From Prevotellaceae bacterium (GTDB taxonomy: Bacteria > Bacteroidota > Bacteroidia > Bacteroidales > UBA932), in contig JAIROQ010000074.1 in assembly GCA_031257455.1 (NCBI GenBank), forward strand, positions 1-12,151: a stretch of DNA of 12,151 bases, given 5' to 3'. A program made the translations under genes and the position numbers. Shown in pieces: positions 1 to 8,036 of this stretch (positions are counted from its first letter, which is position 1; every line of letters starts with the position of its first letter). The notes under the pieces were generated by a model. That model searched no databases. It was not told the DNA's origin and saw nothing but the letters and a program-made list of their open reading frames with translations.

Positions 1-43
1 GAATAAAAGCGGTCAAAATGTTTTAAGGAGCATGGAATATGTT

Positions 44-76
44 GCAAAGGTAAAAAACTTTTTTAATTCAGCCAAA
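44..76 (-). promoter_or_regulatory. Leftward Bacteroidota-type promoter
   Basis: Read on the minus strand, TTTG (76-73) is followed by a 20-base spacer and TACCTTTGC (52-44), which matches the Bacteroidota vegetative sigma pattern TTTG-N19-21-TAnnTTTG. It points out of the window to the left. The only minus-strand ATG downstream of it (around 34) reaches a stop after six codons, so the start codon of the gene it serves must lie beyond base 1. Together with the promoter at 155-185 it makes this a divergent promoter region. Confidence 0.6.
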
Positions 77-154
77 TAGGACAAAGTTTAAAAATAAAAA
101 ATGAAAGTAATACATTGGCGGAGGGCTTTAACACATGCCGTATTCTGCCATTGC

Positions 155-185
155 TTGAAAAATCCAACTATTTTACCTACTTTTG
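155..185 (+). promoter_or_regulatory. Rightward promoter of the DUF349-yidC block
   Basis: TTG (155-157), a 20-base spacer, and TACTTTTG (178-185) match the Bacteroidota promoter pattern. Transcription would begin near 190, leaving a 5' leader of roughly 25-30 bases before the ATG at 218. No further match to this pattern was noticed before the next four rightward genes, so this may be the main promoter for 218-6953. The start region of the DUF349 gene has no obvious Shine-Dalgarno sequence, which is normal for this phylum. Confidence 0.7.
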
Positions 186-217
186 TGGACTGTTAGCAAA
201 AAAATGACGTCTAATTT

Positions 218-2080
218 ATGGAGAACTATCTTCAAAATCCTGCTCCCAGCGAGCAAAGTGAAAATCCAACCGGGGAACCGGCTATTGCGTTTAATCCCGA
301 ACAGCAAGTTGTAGAATCGCCGCCAGCGGCTTCGCCCAATGAATTGCCGCCGGAACCGGACAGGCAATATGCGGGACTGTCGCGTAAAGAATTATTGAAT
401 ATTTTTCAGGAACTGCTTGCATCGCCTACTGCCGAAGCGGCCGACACATTGCGCCGCGAAGCCGAATTGATAAAAGCTTTGTTCTATAAATTATTGTTGC
501 AGGAGCGTAAAAGCCATGAACCGCAAGGAGACGAAGCGCCTGCCGGAACAGAACCGGTAGCCGATGAACTGGAAACGACGTTCAAGCAATTGTATAATGA
601 ATACAAGCAAAAACGCGCCGTCCATAATCAGCAGGCCGAGCAGGAGAAGGAAGAGAACCTGTCAAAAAAGCTGGCGATTATCGAAGAGTTGAAAAAGTTG
701 CTGGAAAAACAGGAAGACCTGAACCAGACTTTTCCGGCATTCCGCGCACTACAGCAGCATTGGCGCGAAACAGGCCCGGTGCCGGTCTCGCGCACCAAAG
801 ATGTTTGGGACACGTACCAATATAATGTGGAGCGGTTTTACGATTACGTAAAAATAAATAATGAATTGCGCGATTTGGACTTGAAGAAAAACATGGAAGC
901 CAAAACGGTCCTGTGTGAAAAAGCCGAAGAGCTACTCTTGGAACCCAATATTATCAATGCCTTTAGCAAATTGCAGCGTTTCCATGAACAATGGCGCGAA
1001 ATAGGCCCGGTGGCGCGCGAATTGCGCGAACAGATATGGGAACGTTTCAAAAACGCCACCACAGCCATAAACAAAAAACATCAGGAATATTTCGATCGTC
1101 AAAAAGAAGAACAACTGAAAAACCTCGCGGCGAAGCAAGCCTTGTGCGAACAGGCCGAAGAGCTTGCCAATACGGAGATAAAAGACAACAACGAATGGAA
1201 CAACGTATCGAAAAAACTGGAAAAACTGCAACAGGTTTGGAAAACCATCGGCTTTGCTACCAGAAAAGACAATACCAAAGTATATGAACAATTCCGCGCG
1301 GCATGTGATAAATTCTACACGGCCAAACGGGAATTTTACGGCTCTTTCAAGGACGAGATGCATAACAACCTGCAATTGAAAATCGCCTTGTGCGAACAGG
1401 CCGAAGCCCTGAAAGAAAGTGATGACTGGAAAAAAACAACCGATAAATTTATCAGCCTGCAAAAGCAATGGAAAGAAATCGGGCCGGTAACGCGCAAGCT
1501 GTCCGATGCGACATGGAATCGTTTCCGCTCGGCGTGCGACTATTTTTTCAGCCGTAAACAAAAACATTTTTCAACCGTAGATGCGCAATATGACGAGAAT
1601 CTGCGCCGGAAGGAAGCAATTATAAACGATATTGAATCGTTTGTTCCGGGCAATGACGTCACGGGAAATCTGGACGCTTTGAAAGAATTTCAACGCCGCT
1701 GGACGGAAGTTGGTTTTGTGCCGATGAAAGAAAAGGAACGCATACAAAACGCTTACCGCGCCGCCATAGACAAGCATTTTTCCTCTTTGCACATCAGCGA
1801 TACGGATAAAAGAATTATCCGCTTCAAACAGCGTATCGAAGACATGCAGCAGTCGAGTAAATCCGGCCGCTTCATTCGTTCGGAGCGCGAAAAATTAGTG
1901 CAAAAGCTCCGCCAGTTGGAATCGGATGTCGCTTTGTGGGAAAACAATATCGGCTTCTTTGCCAAATCGAAAAATGCCGAAACCCTGATGGCCGATGTGA
2001 ATAAAAAAATAGCGGCGGCAAAAGAAGAAATCAACACAGTGGAAACAAAAATAAAATTGATAGACCAGCAATATGAATAA
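218..2080 (+). CDS. DUF349 repeat protein (five repeats, coiled coil)
   Basis: A 620-aa soluble protein of unproven function. Residues 1-115 are acidic, Pro/Glu-rich and probably disordered apart from a short helical stretch (about 53-97). Five DUF349 helical repeats follow, at roughly 148-213, 224-292, 301-371, 382-449 and 459-523, each carrying a W-(R/K/T)-x-(I/V/T)-G-(P/F) signature such as HWRETGPVP (181-189), QWREIGPVA (258-266) and QWKEIGPVT (418-426). Residues 550-618 form a basic C-terminal coiled coil. There is no signal peptide or membrane segment, so it is probably cytoplasmic. The ATG at 218 fits the promoter just upstream. The stop codon overlaps the yidC start by 8 bp, suggesting translational coupling. 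The family assignment is firm; the biochemical role is unknown, and any link to YidC rests only on adjacency. Confidence 0.9.
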   Translation: MENYLQNPAPSEQSENPTGEPAIAFNPEQQVVESPPAASPNELPPEPDRQYAGLSRKELLNIFQELLASPTAEAADTLRREAELIKALFYKLLLQERKSHEPQGDEAPAGTEPVADELETTFKQLYNEYKQKRAVHNQQAEQEKEENLSKKLAIIEELKKLLEKQEDLNQTFPAFRALQQHWRETGPVPVSRTKDVWDTYQYNVERFYDYVKINNELRDLDLKKNMEAKTVLCEKAEELLLEPNIINAFSKLQRFHEQWREIGPVARELREQIWERFKNATTAINKKHQEYFDRQKEEQLKNLAAKQALCEQAEELANTEIKDNNEWNNVSKKLEKLQQVWKTIGFATRKDNTKVYEQFRAACDKFYTAKREFYGSFKDEMHNNLQLKIALCEQAEALKESDDWKKTTDKFISLQKQWKEIGPVTRKLSDATWNRFRSACDYFFSRKQKHFSTVDAQYDENLRRKEAIINDIESFVPGNDVTGNLDALKEFQRRWTEVGFVPMKEKERIQNAYRAAIDKHFSSLHISDTDKRIIRFKQRIEDMQQSSKSGRFIRSEREKLVQKLRQLESDVALWENNIGFFAKSKNAETLMADVNKKIAAAKEEINTVETKIKLIDQQYE

Positions 2081-3956
2081 AAATACACTTATCGGAATTG
2101 TTCTTATCGGCATTATTTTAATAGGCTTTAGCATTTATTCGTCCCATGAGCAGCGGAAATTGCAGGAAGCGCAGTTAGAACAATTAAAGGAACGGCAACG
2201 GATACAGCGCGAACAGGATTCTATCCGCCGCGCCAACTGGCCGGACAGTATTGTGCCCGCTGCCGCGCCCGCCGCCACGCTTGCACCTGCCCAACCGGTG
2301 ATTGATGAAAGTTACGGCAGTGCATTAGTCCTTGCAGGGGAAGGCGAACAAGCGTTTATCACGATTGAAAACGATTTGCTGGGGGTTACGTTCAGCAATA
2401 AAGGCGGACAGGTGTATGCCGTGCAAATGAAGAATTACCGCACCCATGATAGCTTGCCGGTGGTCTTGTTTGCCGGCGAAAACAATCAATTGTCGCTAAA
2501 TTTTTTCACGACTAAAAATATTTCCACTTCCCTGTTTTACTTTACGCCGGTGGATGTTCCGGCAGTTACGCAACTGACGGAAACCGACTCTGTCGCCCGC
2601 CTGGCCTACCGGTTGCAAACAGCGGAAGACGCTTCCATTGACTATATATATACATTGCGCTACGGCAGCTATAAAGTAGATTTGGATATCCGGTTCAACG
2701 GCATGAATGCGCACATTCCGCAAAATGTAACAACGGTTGACTTGAGTTGGTCGGCTACGTTGTTGCGGCAGGAAAAAGATTTTGCCGGCGAAGCCAACCA
2801 GTCCACAGTGGCGTATAAATATCCCGGCGATAGCGATATTGATGAATTGGGCGAACGGAATGACGCCAACGATAAAAAAATTCCCGCGCAAGTGGAATGG
2901 ATTGCTTTCAAACAACAATTCTTTTCCTCGATTTTAATAGCGCCCGCGCACTTTAACAATGCCTCGGTATCGTACCGGAAGAATACGCAGGGAAATGACC
3001 ATCGCGAGTTGATGCATTGCAATGCATTCGTGCAGTTCCCCTACAACGGCGCAGCCGAAACGACTATCCCGTTGCAGTTTTATTTTGGCCCGAACCACTA
3101 CAAAACATTACAATCGTATGGCCGCGATTTGGAAGAATTAGTGCCGCTGGGCGGCTGGATTATCCGGCCTATCAACCGCTGGATAATTATTCCGACCTTT
3201 GATTTCCTGAGCGGGTTTATCGGTAATTACGGCATCATTATTCTGTTGCTGACTATTTTTATTAAAGTTATTTTAGCGCCGTTCTCGCAGAAATCAATAG
3301 TGTCCAGCGCAAAGATGAAGTTGCTCAAACCGGATATCGACAAGATAAACGCAAAATACCCGAAGCGGGAAGACGCCATGAAAAAGCAACAGGAAGTAAT
3401 GGCGCTTTACAAACGTACCGGCGTAAGCATGATGGGCGGCTGCCTGCCGATGTTGTTGCAGATGCCGATTTTGTTTGCCATGTTCCGTTTCTTCCCTGCA
3501 TCGTTTGAGTTGCGGCAAGAGGGTTTCCTGTGGGCGGATGATTTTAGCACCTACGATTCTATTCTGAATTTGCCATTTTCTATTCCGATGTATGGCGACC
3601 ACGTGAGCTTGTTTGCCTTGCTCATGGCGGTGTCCACGTACTTTTATTCAAAGATGATGATGTCGCAGACGCCGCAAACAGGACAGCCCGGCATGAAATT
3701 CATGCAGCTTTATTTTATGCCTGTATTCTTGCTGGTGTTGTGCAACAACTTCTCCAGCGGATTGAGTTATTATTATATGCTGTCGAATTTTATTACCATG
3801 ATACAAACATGGGCTATTCGCAAATTTTTCATCAACGAAGAAAAGATGTTGGCGAAGATGCGTGCACGCGCCGCACAACCGCAAAAGAAATCAAAATTCC
3901 AGCAACGGCTGGAAGAAATGCAACGGCGGCAAATGCAACAACAGCGAAGAAAATAG
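2073..3956 (+). CDS. yidC: Membrane protein insertase YidC
   Basis: YidC/Oxa1/Alb3 insertase of the inner membrane, which inserts and folds membrane proteins alone or with SecYEG. The 627-aa length and layout are those of Gram-negative YidC: an N-terminal membrane anchor (residues 5-21), a charged linker (26-55), a large periplasmic beta domain (about 90-345), then the conserved core with hydrophobic segments near 383-404, 452-474, 511-527 and 543-570. Core hallmarks include GGCLPMLLQMPILFAMF (455-471). Lys398 (FIKVILAPF) sits where the E. coli enzyme has the groove arginine; a positive charge is kept, and Lys is, as far as I recall, usual in Bacteroidota. A basic, Gln-rich tail (591-627) may contact ribosomes. 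The ATG lies inside the end of the DUF349 gene, and the next gene starts 19 bp after the stop. Confidence 0.97.
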   Translation: MNKNTLIGIVLIGIILIGFSIYSSHEQRKLQEAQLEQLKERQRIQREQDSIRRANWPDSIVPAAAPAATLAPAQPVIDESYGSALVLAGEGEQAFITIENDLLGVTFSNKGGQVYAVQMKNYRTHDSLPVVLFAGENNQLSLNFFTTKNISTSLFYFTPVDVPAVTQLTETDSVARLAYRLQTAEDASIDYIYTLRYGSYKVDLDIRFNGMNAHIPQNVTTVDLSWSATLLRQEKDFAGEANQSTVAYKYPGDSDIDELGERNDANDKKIPAQVEWIAFKQQFFSSILIAPAHFNNASVSYRKNTQGNDHRELMHCNAFVQFPYNGAAETTIPLQFYFGPNHYKTLQSYGRDLEELVPLGGWIIRPINRWIIIPTFDFLSGFIGNYGIIILLLTIFIKVILAPFSQKSIVSSAKMKLLKPDIDKINAKYPKREDAMKKQQEVMALYKRTGVSMMGGCLPMLLQMPILFAMFRFFPASFELRQEGFLWADDFSTYDSILNLPFSIPMYGDHVSLFALLMAVSTYFYSKMMMSQTPQTGQPGMKFMQLYFMPVFLLVLCNNFSSGLSYYYMLSNFITMIQTWAIRKFFINEEKMLAKMRARAAQPQKKSKFQQRLEEMQRRQMQQQRRK

Positions 3957-3975
3957 AAACTTAAATTATCATATC

Positions 3976-4836
3976 ATGAAAAATTTTATCGCTTTACTCA
4001 TTACAGGTTTTTCATTTGCCACGCCTTGTTTTTCCCAGACTTCCGTTTGGGAAATCAGTAAAAACGGAAAGACGCTTTATTTGGGCGGCAGCGTCCACAT
4101 TTTACGCAATGAAGATTTTCCGTTGCCCAAAGAGTATGATGCCGCTTTTGAAAAAGCACAGCTCATCGTATTTGAAGCCGACATTGAACAAATTTCAGCG
4201 CCGGAAATTCTACAAACAATAAATGCAAAATCCATATTGCCCGGCGACCAGACACTTCAATCAATATTGGATAAAAGCACCTATGAGCAATTGGAAGCCG
4301 TGTGTACAAAATTGTCATTACCCATAGAAAAATTACAAAAAATTAAACCGGCCATGCTATTAAACAGCTTGCTGGCGCTGCAGATACAGCAATTGGGTTT
4401 TACGGTGCAGGGCGTGGACGTCTATTATTTTTCAAAAGCCAAAGAAGCAGGAAAGGAAACCGGATTTTTGGAAACACTCGACCGGCAAATAGCTATCCTT
4501 ACCGGGTTAGGCGAGGGGTACGAAAATGAGTACGTACAGTATTCGCTGGAAGAATTAAAAAAGACGGAGGAAGATATGCCCATACTTATTTCTTCATGGA
4601 GAAAAGGCGTTTTTGACGAATTATTACCGGATATGCTGTTGTCAAAAGAAAAATTCCCGACAGGGTATCACGCGCTGTTTACGGACAGGAATAATGACTG
4701 GATACCTAAAATTGAAAATTACCTGCTCGGCGATAAAGTGGCATTTGTCATCGTAGGTCTGGCACATTTGCATGGTTCGGACGGCTTGCTGGAACTCTTG
4801 AAAAATAAAGGATACGAAGTAAAGCAAGTAAAATGA
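3976..4836 (+). CDS. TraB/GumN family secreted protein
   Basis: A 286-aa protein of the TraB/GumN (Tiki/PrgY-like) superfamily, whose members have a putative metalloprotease fold; the substrate of this one is unknown. Residues 1-21 form a signal peptide (MKNFIALLITGFSFATPCFS), so it is exported. Family motifs are the GSVH box in YLGGSVHIL near the mature N-terminus, an acidic FEADIE segment, the LFTDRNNDWIPKIE motif towards the C-terminus, and the second G-x-x-H box in VGLAHLHGSDGLLELL, followed by the usual K-N-K-G-Y-E-V ending. The frame is open upstream to 3862 within yidC, but 3976 is preferred because it begins the signal peptide and follows yidC by 19 bp. It is probably cotranscribed with yidC. 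Confidence 0.88.
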   Translation: MKNFIALLITGFSFATPCFSQTSVWEISKNGKTLYLGGSVHILRNEDFPLPKEYDAAFEKAQLIVFEADIEQISAPEILQTINAKSILPGDQTLQSILDKSTYEQLEAVCTKLSLPIEKLQKIKPAMLLNSLLALQIQQLGFTVQGVDVYYFSKAKEAGKETGFLETLDRQIAILTGLGEGYENEYVQYSLEELKKTEEDMPILISSWRKGVFDELLPDMLLSKEKFPTGYHALFTDRNNDWIPKIENYLLGDKVAFVIVGLAHLHGSDGLLELLKNKGYEVKQVK

Positions 4837-4876
4837 ACGGCTGTGTAAAAATACATAGTCCCTATTTTTAAGTTCT

Positions 4877-5536
4877 GTGGCTATTACACAAAATATACAA
4901 ATCATAAAAAACACTTTGCCTCCGCACACCGCACTGGTGGCTGTATCGAAGACGCAACCGGTGGAAGTCATCAGGGAAGCATACGCGGCGGGACAGCGGG
5001 CTTTTGGCGAGAGCCGTCCGCAAGCCCTGCGGGACAAAGCGCCGAAGTTGCCGGCAGATATTGAATGGCATTTCATCGGGCATTTGCAGCGCAATAAAAT
5101 TAAATTAGTGGTGGGACTGGCGCACACCATCCATTCTGCCGACAGCGAAAAACTGTTGGTGGAACTTAATGAGGAAGCCGGAAGGCAGCAATGTATCCAA
5201 CGCTGTTTGTTGCAGGTGCGCGTGGCGCAGGAAGAAACAAAATACGGCTTCACGCCTGCCGGATTATGCGCGTTAGCGGCGACCGGTTTCTTTGCTCAAT
5301 TGCCCTGCTTACAAATTGCCGGATTAATGGGCATGGCCACCTTGACGAATGATACGGAACAAATCCGCCGCGAATTTCGCACTTTAAAAAAAGTATATAC
5401 GGAACTTAAACAAACGTATTTTCCCACCGATGCCGCTTTCTGCGAATTGTCGATGGGCATGTCAAACGACTACGCCATAGCCGTAGCGGAAGGAAGCACG
5501 ATAGTGCGAATAGGCAGCGCCATCTTTGAGAATTAA
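4877..5536 (+). CDS. yggS: YggS/PLPBP-family PLP homeostasis protein
   Basis: A 219-aa PLP-binding protein of the YggS/PROSC (COG0325) family, which binds pyridoxal phosphate and affects vitamin B6 and amino-acid balance without a known catalytic role. Visible signatures are LVAVSKTQP with the PLP lysine at residue 25, the GESRPQAL segment, WHFIGHLQRNK, the VRVAQEETKYGF segment, GLMGMAT, and the C-terminal LSMGMSNDYAIAVAEGST-IVRIG phosphate-binding region. The start is GTG: an in-frame stop lies at 4856-4858, no in-frame ATG occurs before mid-gene, and the GTG gives the family's usual N-terminus. The family usually ends in IFG plus several residues, but here the sequence ends IFEN because the final Asn and stop codon fall inside an AT-rich repeat array starting at 5530. 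The missing tail is short and outside the PLP site, so function is likely kept. Confidence 0.93.
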   Translation: MAITQNIQIIKNTLPPHTALVAVSKTQPVEVIREAYAAGQRAFGESRPQALRDKAPKLPADIEWHFIGHLQRNKIKLVVGLAHTIHSADSEKLLVELNEEAGRQQCIQRCLLQVRVAQEETKYGFTPAGLCALAATGFFAQLPCLQIAGLMGMATLTNDTEQIRREFRTLKKVYTELKQTYFPTDAAFCELSMGMSNDYAIAVAEGSTIVRIGSAIFEN

Positions 5537-5636
5537 GAATTAAGAATTAGGAATTAAGAATTAGGCTGGCGCCGGTGCGCTTGTCGCGACTTACAACTTA
5601 CGACTAAAAATGACTTACGACTAAAAAATGACTAAA
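5530..5636. repeat. Composite intergenic repeat A
   Basis: The left array has five 7-bp units, GAATTAA or GAATTAG (5530-5564). A GC-rich core follows (GGCTGGCGCCGGTGCGC and continuation, about 5564-5587). The right array is GACTTAC, AACTTAC, GACTAAA and then a repeat of GACTTAC plus GACTAAA (5588-5627), with a last partial unit at 5630-5636 inside the miaB start. The array begins inside the yggS C-terminus and runs into the first codons of miaB, so it fills the whole gap. Its design matches the elements at 6954-7027 and 10604-10847. Confidence 0.7.
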
Positions 5637-6953
5637 TTCTATATCGAAACATACGGTTGCCAGATGAACGCCAACGACAGCGAAGTAGTGGCGGCTATCA
5701 TGCAGGACGCAGGCTTTACGCTGACGGACGACCGGCAGGAAGCCGATGTGCTTTTCATCAACACCTGTTCCATTCGCGACAATGCAGAGCAGCGCGTATG
5801 GGGACGGTTGGATGTGTTTCGTTTGCTGAAACAGCAAAAACCGTCTGTGATTGTGAGCGTGCTTGGCTGTATGGCGGAACGCCTGAAAGACGCATTGCTC
5901 GAAAACGGCACGGTCGATGTAGTGGCCGGCCCTGATGCTTACCGTTCCTTGCCGCAGCTGGTGCGTGCGGCGGAAAGCGGGCAGAAAGGCATTAACACTT
6001 TACTTTCGCGTGAAGAAACCTATGCCGACATCTCGCCGGTGCGCATGGATAAAAACGGCGTTACGGCGTTTGTGTCCATTATGCGCGGTTGCAACAATAT
6101 GTGCGCTTATTGCGTAGTGCCTTATACGCGCGGTGCGGAACGCAGCCGTCCGGCGCAGACCATCATCGAGGAAGTGCGCGAACTGCTGAAAAACGGCTAC
6201 AAGGAAGTAACCCTGTTGGGACAAAACGTTAATTCGTATGCATGGAAAAGCGCCGATGACCCTTCCAAGACCATTGATTTTGCAAAGCTGCTGGAATTGG
6301 TGGCTTTGTTAGACCCTGCTTTGCGCGTGCGTTTTTCTACTTCGCATCCGAAAGATATGAGCAATGCCGTGCTTTACACGATGGCGATGTATCCCAATGT
6401 TTGCAATCATATTCATTTGCCGGTGCAGTCGGGCAGCACGCGGCTGTTGCAAGTGATGAACCGCGGCTATTGGCGCGAAAGTTATTTGGAACGCATTGCC
6501 AAAATACGCGAAATCATTCCCGAGTGCGCTATTTCTACCGATATTATTGCCGGTTTTTGCAGCGAAACCGAAGACGACCATGCGCAAACATTATCGTTAA
6601 TGCGCGAAGTAGGCTATGATGCGGCGTTCATGTTCAAATATTCCGAACGGCCGAATACCAAAGCCGCCCGCCACTTTCCGGATGACGTGCCGGACGAGAT
6701 AAAAACAAAACGGCTCAATGAAATCATTGCACTGCAAAACCGGCTGTCGCTGGAAAGCAACCGGCGTGATACAGGCAAAACTTTTGAAGTCTTGGCGGAA
6801 GGCCTTTCCAAACGCTCTGCCGATGCGCTTTCCGGACGTACGGCGCACAATAAAGTAGTGGTTTTTCCCAAAGCGCATTTCAAGGCCGGCGACTATGTAA
6901 ACGTGAAAATCACGCAATGCTCCTCCGCTACATTGATAGGCGAGCCGGTATAA
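5628..6953 (+). CDS. miaB: tRNA methylthiotransferase MiaB
   Basis: Radical-SAM methylthiotransferase that converts i6A37 to ms2i6A37 in tRNAs reading UNN codons. The 441-aa length is typical. The N-terminal UPF0004 domain holds the auxiliary [4Fe-4S] cluster ligands C11 (YGCQMN), C47 (INTCSIRDNAEQRV) and C81 (LGCMAERL). The radical-SAM domain has C155, C159 and C162 in RGCNNMCAYCVVPYTRG, plus the family's HLPVQSGS motif (263-270) and AGFCSETEDD (308-317). A C-terminal TRAM domain for RNA binding covers about 383-440. The INTCSIRDNAEQ motif favours MiaB over the MtaB and RimO relatives. The ATG at 5628 lies in composite repeat A and has no Shine-Dalgarno sequence. A similar decoy ATG at 5610 opens a four-codon frame. 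The stop codon is followed at once by composite repeat B. Confidence 0.97.
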   Translation: MTKFYIETYGCQMNANDSEVVAAIMQDAGFTLTDDRQEADVLFINTCSIRDNAEQRVWGRLDVFRLLKQQKPSVIVSVLGCMAERLKDALLENGTVDVVAGPDAYRSLPQLVRAAESGQKGINTLLSREETYADISPVRMDKNGVTAFVSIMRGCNNMCAYCVVPYTRGAERSRPAQTIIEEVRELLKNGYKEVTLLGQNVNSYAWKSADDPSKTIDFAKLLELVALLDPALRVRFSTSHPKDMSNAVLYTMAMYPNVCNHIHLPVQSGSTRLLQVMNRGYWRESYLERIAKIREIIPECAISTDIIAGFCSETEDDHAQTLSLMREVGYDAAFMFKYSERPNTKAARHFPDDVPDEIKTKRLNEIIALQNRLSLESNRRDTGKTFEVLAEGLSKRSADALSGRTAHNKVVVFPKAHFKAGDYVNVKITQCSSATLIGEPV

Positions 6954-7027
6954 ATTTCTGATTTCTGATTGGCTGACGCGCCAGCAACTCTTAACTTTTA
7001 GTTTTTAACTTTTAGTTCTTAACTCTC
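6954..7027. repeat. Composite intergenic repeat B
   Basis: Lies between the convergent miaB and FKBP lipoprotein genes. The left array has two full units and a partial unit of ATTTCTG (6954-6970). The core GGCTGACGCGCCAGC (6971-6985) contains an imperfect 14-bp palindrome. The right array has six 7-bp units: AACTCTT, AACTTTT, AGTTTTT, AACTTTT, AGTTCTT, AACTCTC (6986-7027). The left array begins on the base after the miaB stop, and the right array covers the last codons and stop of the leftward FKBP gene. The core could form a hairpin acting in both directions, but no convincing U-tract follows it. Confidence 0.7.
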
Positions 7028-7515
7028 ACCATTTCCACGTCAAACAACAGCGCCGACAGCGGCGGCACCAATCCTACGGCTGCGTTGCCGAAGCCTTGTG
7101 ATGCGGGGAAAATCAATTCTGCTTTTTCACCGGTTTTCATACCCATTAGACCGTTGTCCAATCCGGGAATATATTGCCCGATGCCGACAATGCCCCGTCC
7201 GTTATCTATCCGTGAAACGAAGCCCAGCGTATCCCTGTTGGTGTCGAATACTGTTCCTTTGCCCCTTGAAAACACATATGCGATATAGTAAAACCTGACC
7301 GAGTCGCCGGCTGCTGCTTCCGGTGCATTGCCGGGCGTTTTAATCAAGCGGTACGAGCCATTGTGGGCAACCATCCGGATGGAAGTATCGGCAGTCATTT
7401 GCGCCGATATATAACTGTTGATGGCCTCTTCCTGATTTGATACGGCCAGGCGTTCCACTTCCGATGTGCAAGCGCAAAGGGAACATAAAATAAACAGGAT
7501 GACGGATTTTTTCAT
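7012..7515 (-). CDS. FKBP-type peptidyl-prolyl isomerase lipoprotein (GldI-like), second copy
   Basis: A 167-aa envelope lipoprotein. It has a short basic N-terminus, a hydrophobic stretch, and a lipobox ending at Cys16 (LCAC; Cys at -2 is atypical). The FKBP domain covers about 68-165. Recognisable FKBP positions are Y77/Y80, the F-D pair at 90-91 (VFDTN), IPGLDNGLMGMKTGEKAELIFP (split over 116-137), the GFG loop (141-143) and the closing VPP-LLFDVEMV strand (150-163). The key Asp is present, so prolyl isomerase activity is plausible. It resembles the small FKBP lipoproteins of Bacteroidota, including GldI of gliding members, but gliding cannot be inferred. It is last in a three-gene operon and its ATG overlaps the upstream stop by 4 bp. 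Its last codons lie in composite repeat B. Confidence 0.88.
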   Translation of the reverse strand: MKKSVILFILCSLCACTSEVERLAVSNQEEAINSYISAQMTADTSIRMVAHNGSYRLIKTPGNAPEAAAGDSVRFYYIAYVFSRGKGTVFDTNRDTLGFVSRIDNGRGIVGIGQYIPGLDNGLMGMKTGEKAELIFPASQGFGNAAVGLVPPLSALLFDVEMVRVKN

Positions 7516-8036
7516 TTTACTTCCAATACTTCTATATCATATTCCAAAATGCTTCGTTGCGGTACTTGGCGGCCATCGCCATACAATCCATAGGCCATTG
7601 ACGGCGGAAAAATATAACGCGCCAGCGTACCTTTTTGCAGCGATTTTGCGACCTGATGCAATCCCGAAATAGCGGTCGTCTGGCCGGGAATAAATGTCAA
7701 AATGCTGTCTTTGTAACATACCGCGCCATTGAGCAACCGGATAGTCATACGCAGGGTCAGCGTTGAACCGTCCACAGCCATCCGCCCTGCGCCCTGTTTG
7801 GTAATCATACCGTAATAGCCATCGGCATATCGCTGCATGGGCAGTTGCTTTTCCTTGATATAGGCTTCTATTTGTTCAATGTCTTTTTCCACCATTTTGC
7901 GGTTAAGGTCTATCATGGCATTTTTCTCCGTCCGGGTTATTTCCACCGGCTTTAACCCATTGCGCGATGTGTTGTGATGACAGGCAACCAAACAACAGGC
8001 CAATAAAAAATATATTTTACACAGCGGCCAGTTCAT
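7512..8036 (-). CDS. FKBP-type lipoprotein (GldI-like), first copy, divergent active site
   Basis: A 174-aa envelope lipoprotein with a hydrophobic signal and a good lipobox, LVAC, with Cys19. A charged helical linker (about 35-65) leads to an FKBP-like domain at about 88-173: a DGSTLTLRMTIRLLNG strand, the FIPGQTTAISGLHQVAKSL helix region in place of the usual V-I-P-G-W/L-D motif, FPPSMAYGLYGDG (143-155), and the closing ILEYDIEVLEV strand. The F-D pair of active FKBPs is replaced by CYKDS (107-111), and the sequence is more diverged than the downstream copy. It may therefore be a weak isomerase or act as a chaperone. The start overlaps the end of the DHH gene by 20 bp and the stop overlaps the next ATG by 4 bp, so the three genes are almost certainly cotranscribed. 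Confidence 0.82.
   Translation of the reverse strand: MNWPLCKIYFLLACCLVACHHNTSRNGLKPVEITRTEKNAMIDLNRKMVEKDIEQIEAYIKEKQLPMQRYADGYYGMITKQGAGRMAVDGSTLTLRMTIRLLNGAVCYKDSILTFIPGQTTAISGLHQVAKSLQKGTLARYIFPPSMAYGLYGDGRQVPQRSILEYDIEVLEVK

Noticed and set aside
101..196. 31-codon rightward ORF (MKVIHWRR start) in the divergent region
   Set aside because: It covers the promoter at 155-185 and so would need another promoter; it has no recognisable features.
932..1567. 211-codon minus-strand ORF inside the DUF349 gene
   Set aside because: Antisense shadow of a clear coding gene; Phe/Leu-rich composition reflects the complement of Lys/Glu codons.
3862..3975. Upstream-extended start for the TraB-family gene
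   Set aside because: It overlaps yidC in another frame and places a basic, Asn-rich stretch before an obvious signal peptide starting at 3976.
4847..4869. Inverted repeat AAAAATA/TATTTTT between the TraB-family gene and yggS, as a terminator
   Set aside because: The stem is only A-T pairs, 7 bp with a 9-base loop, too weak to call; the genes look cotranscribed.
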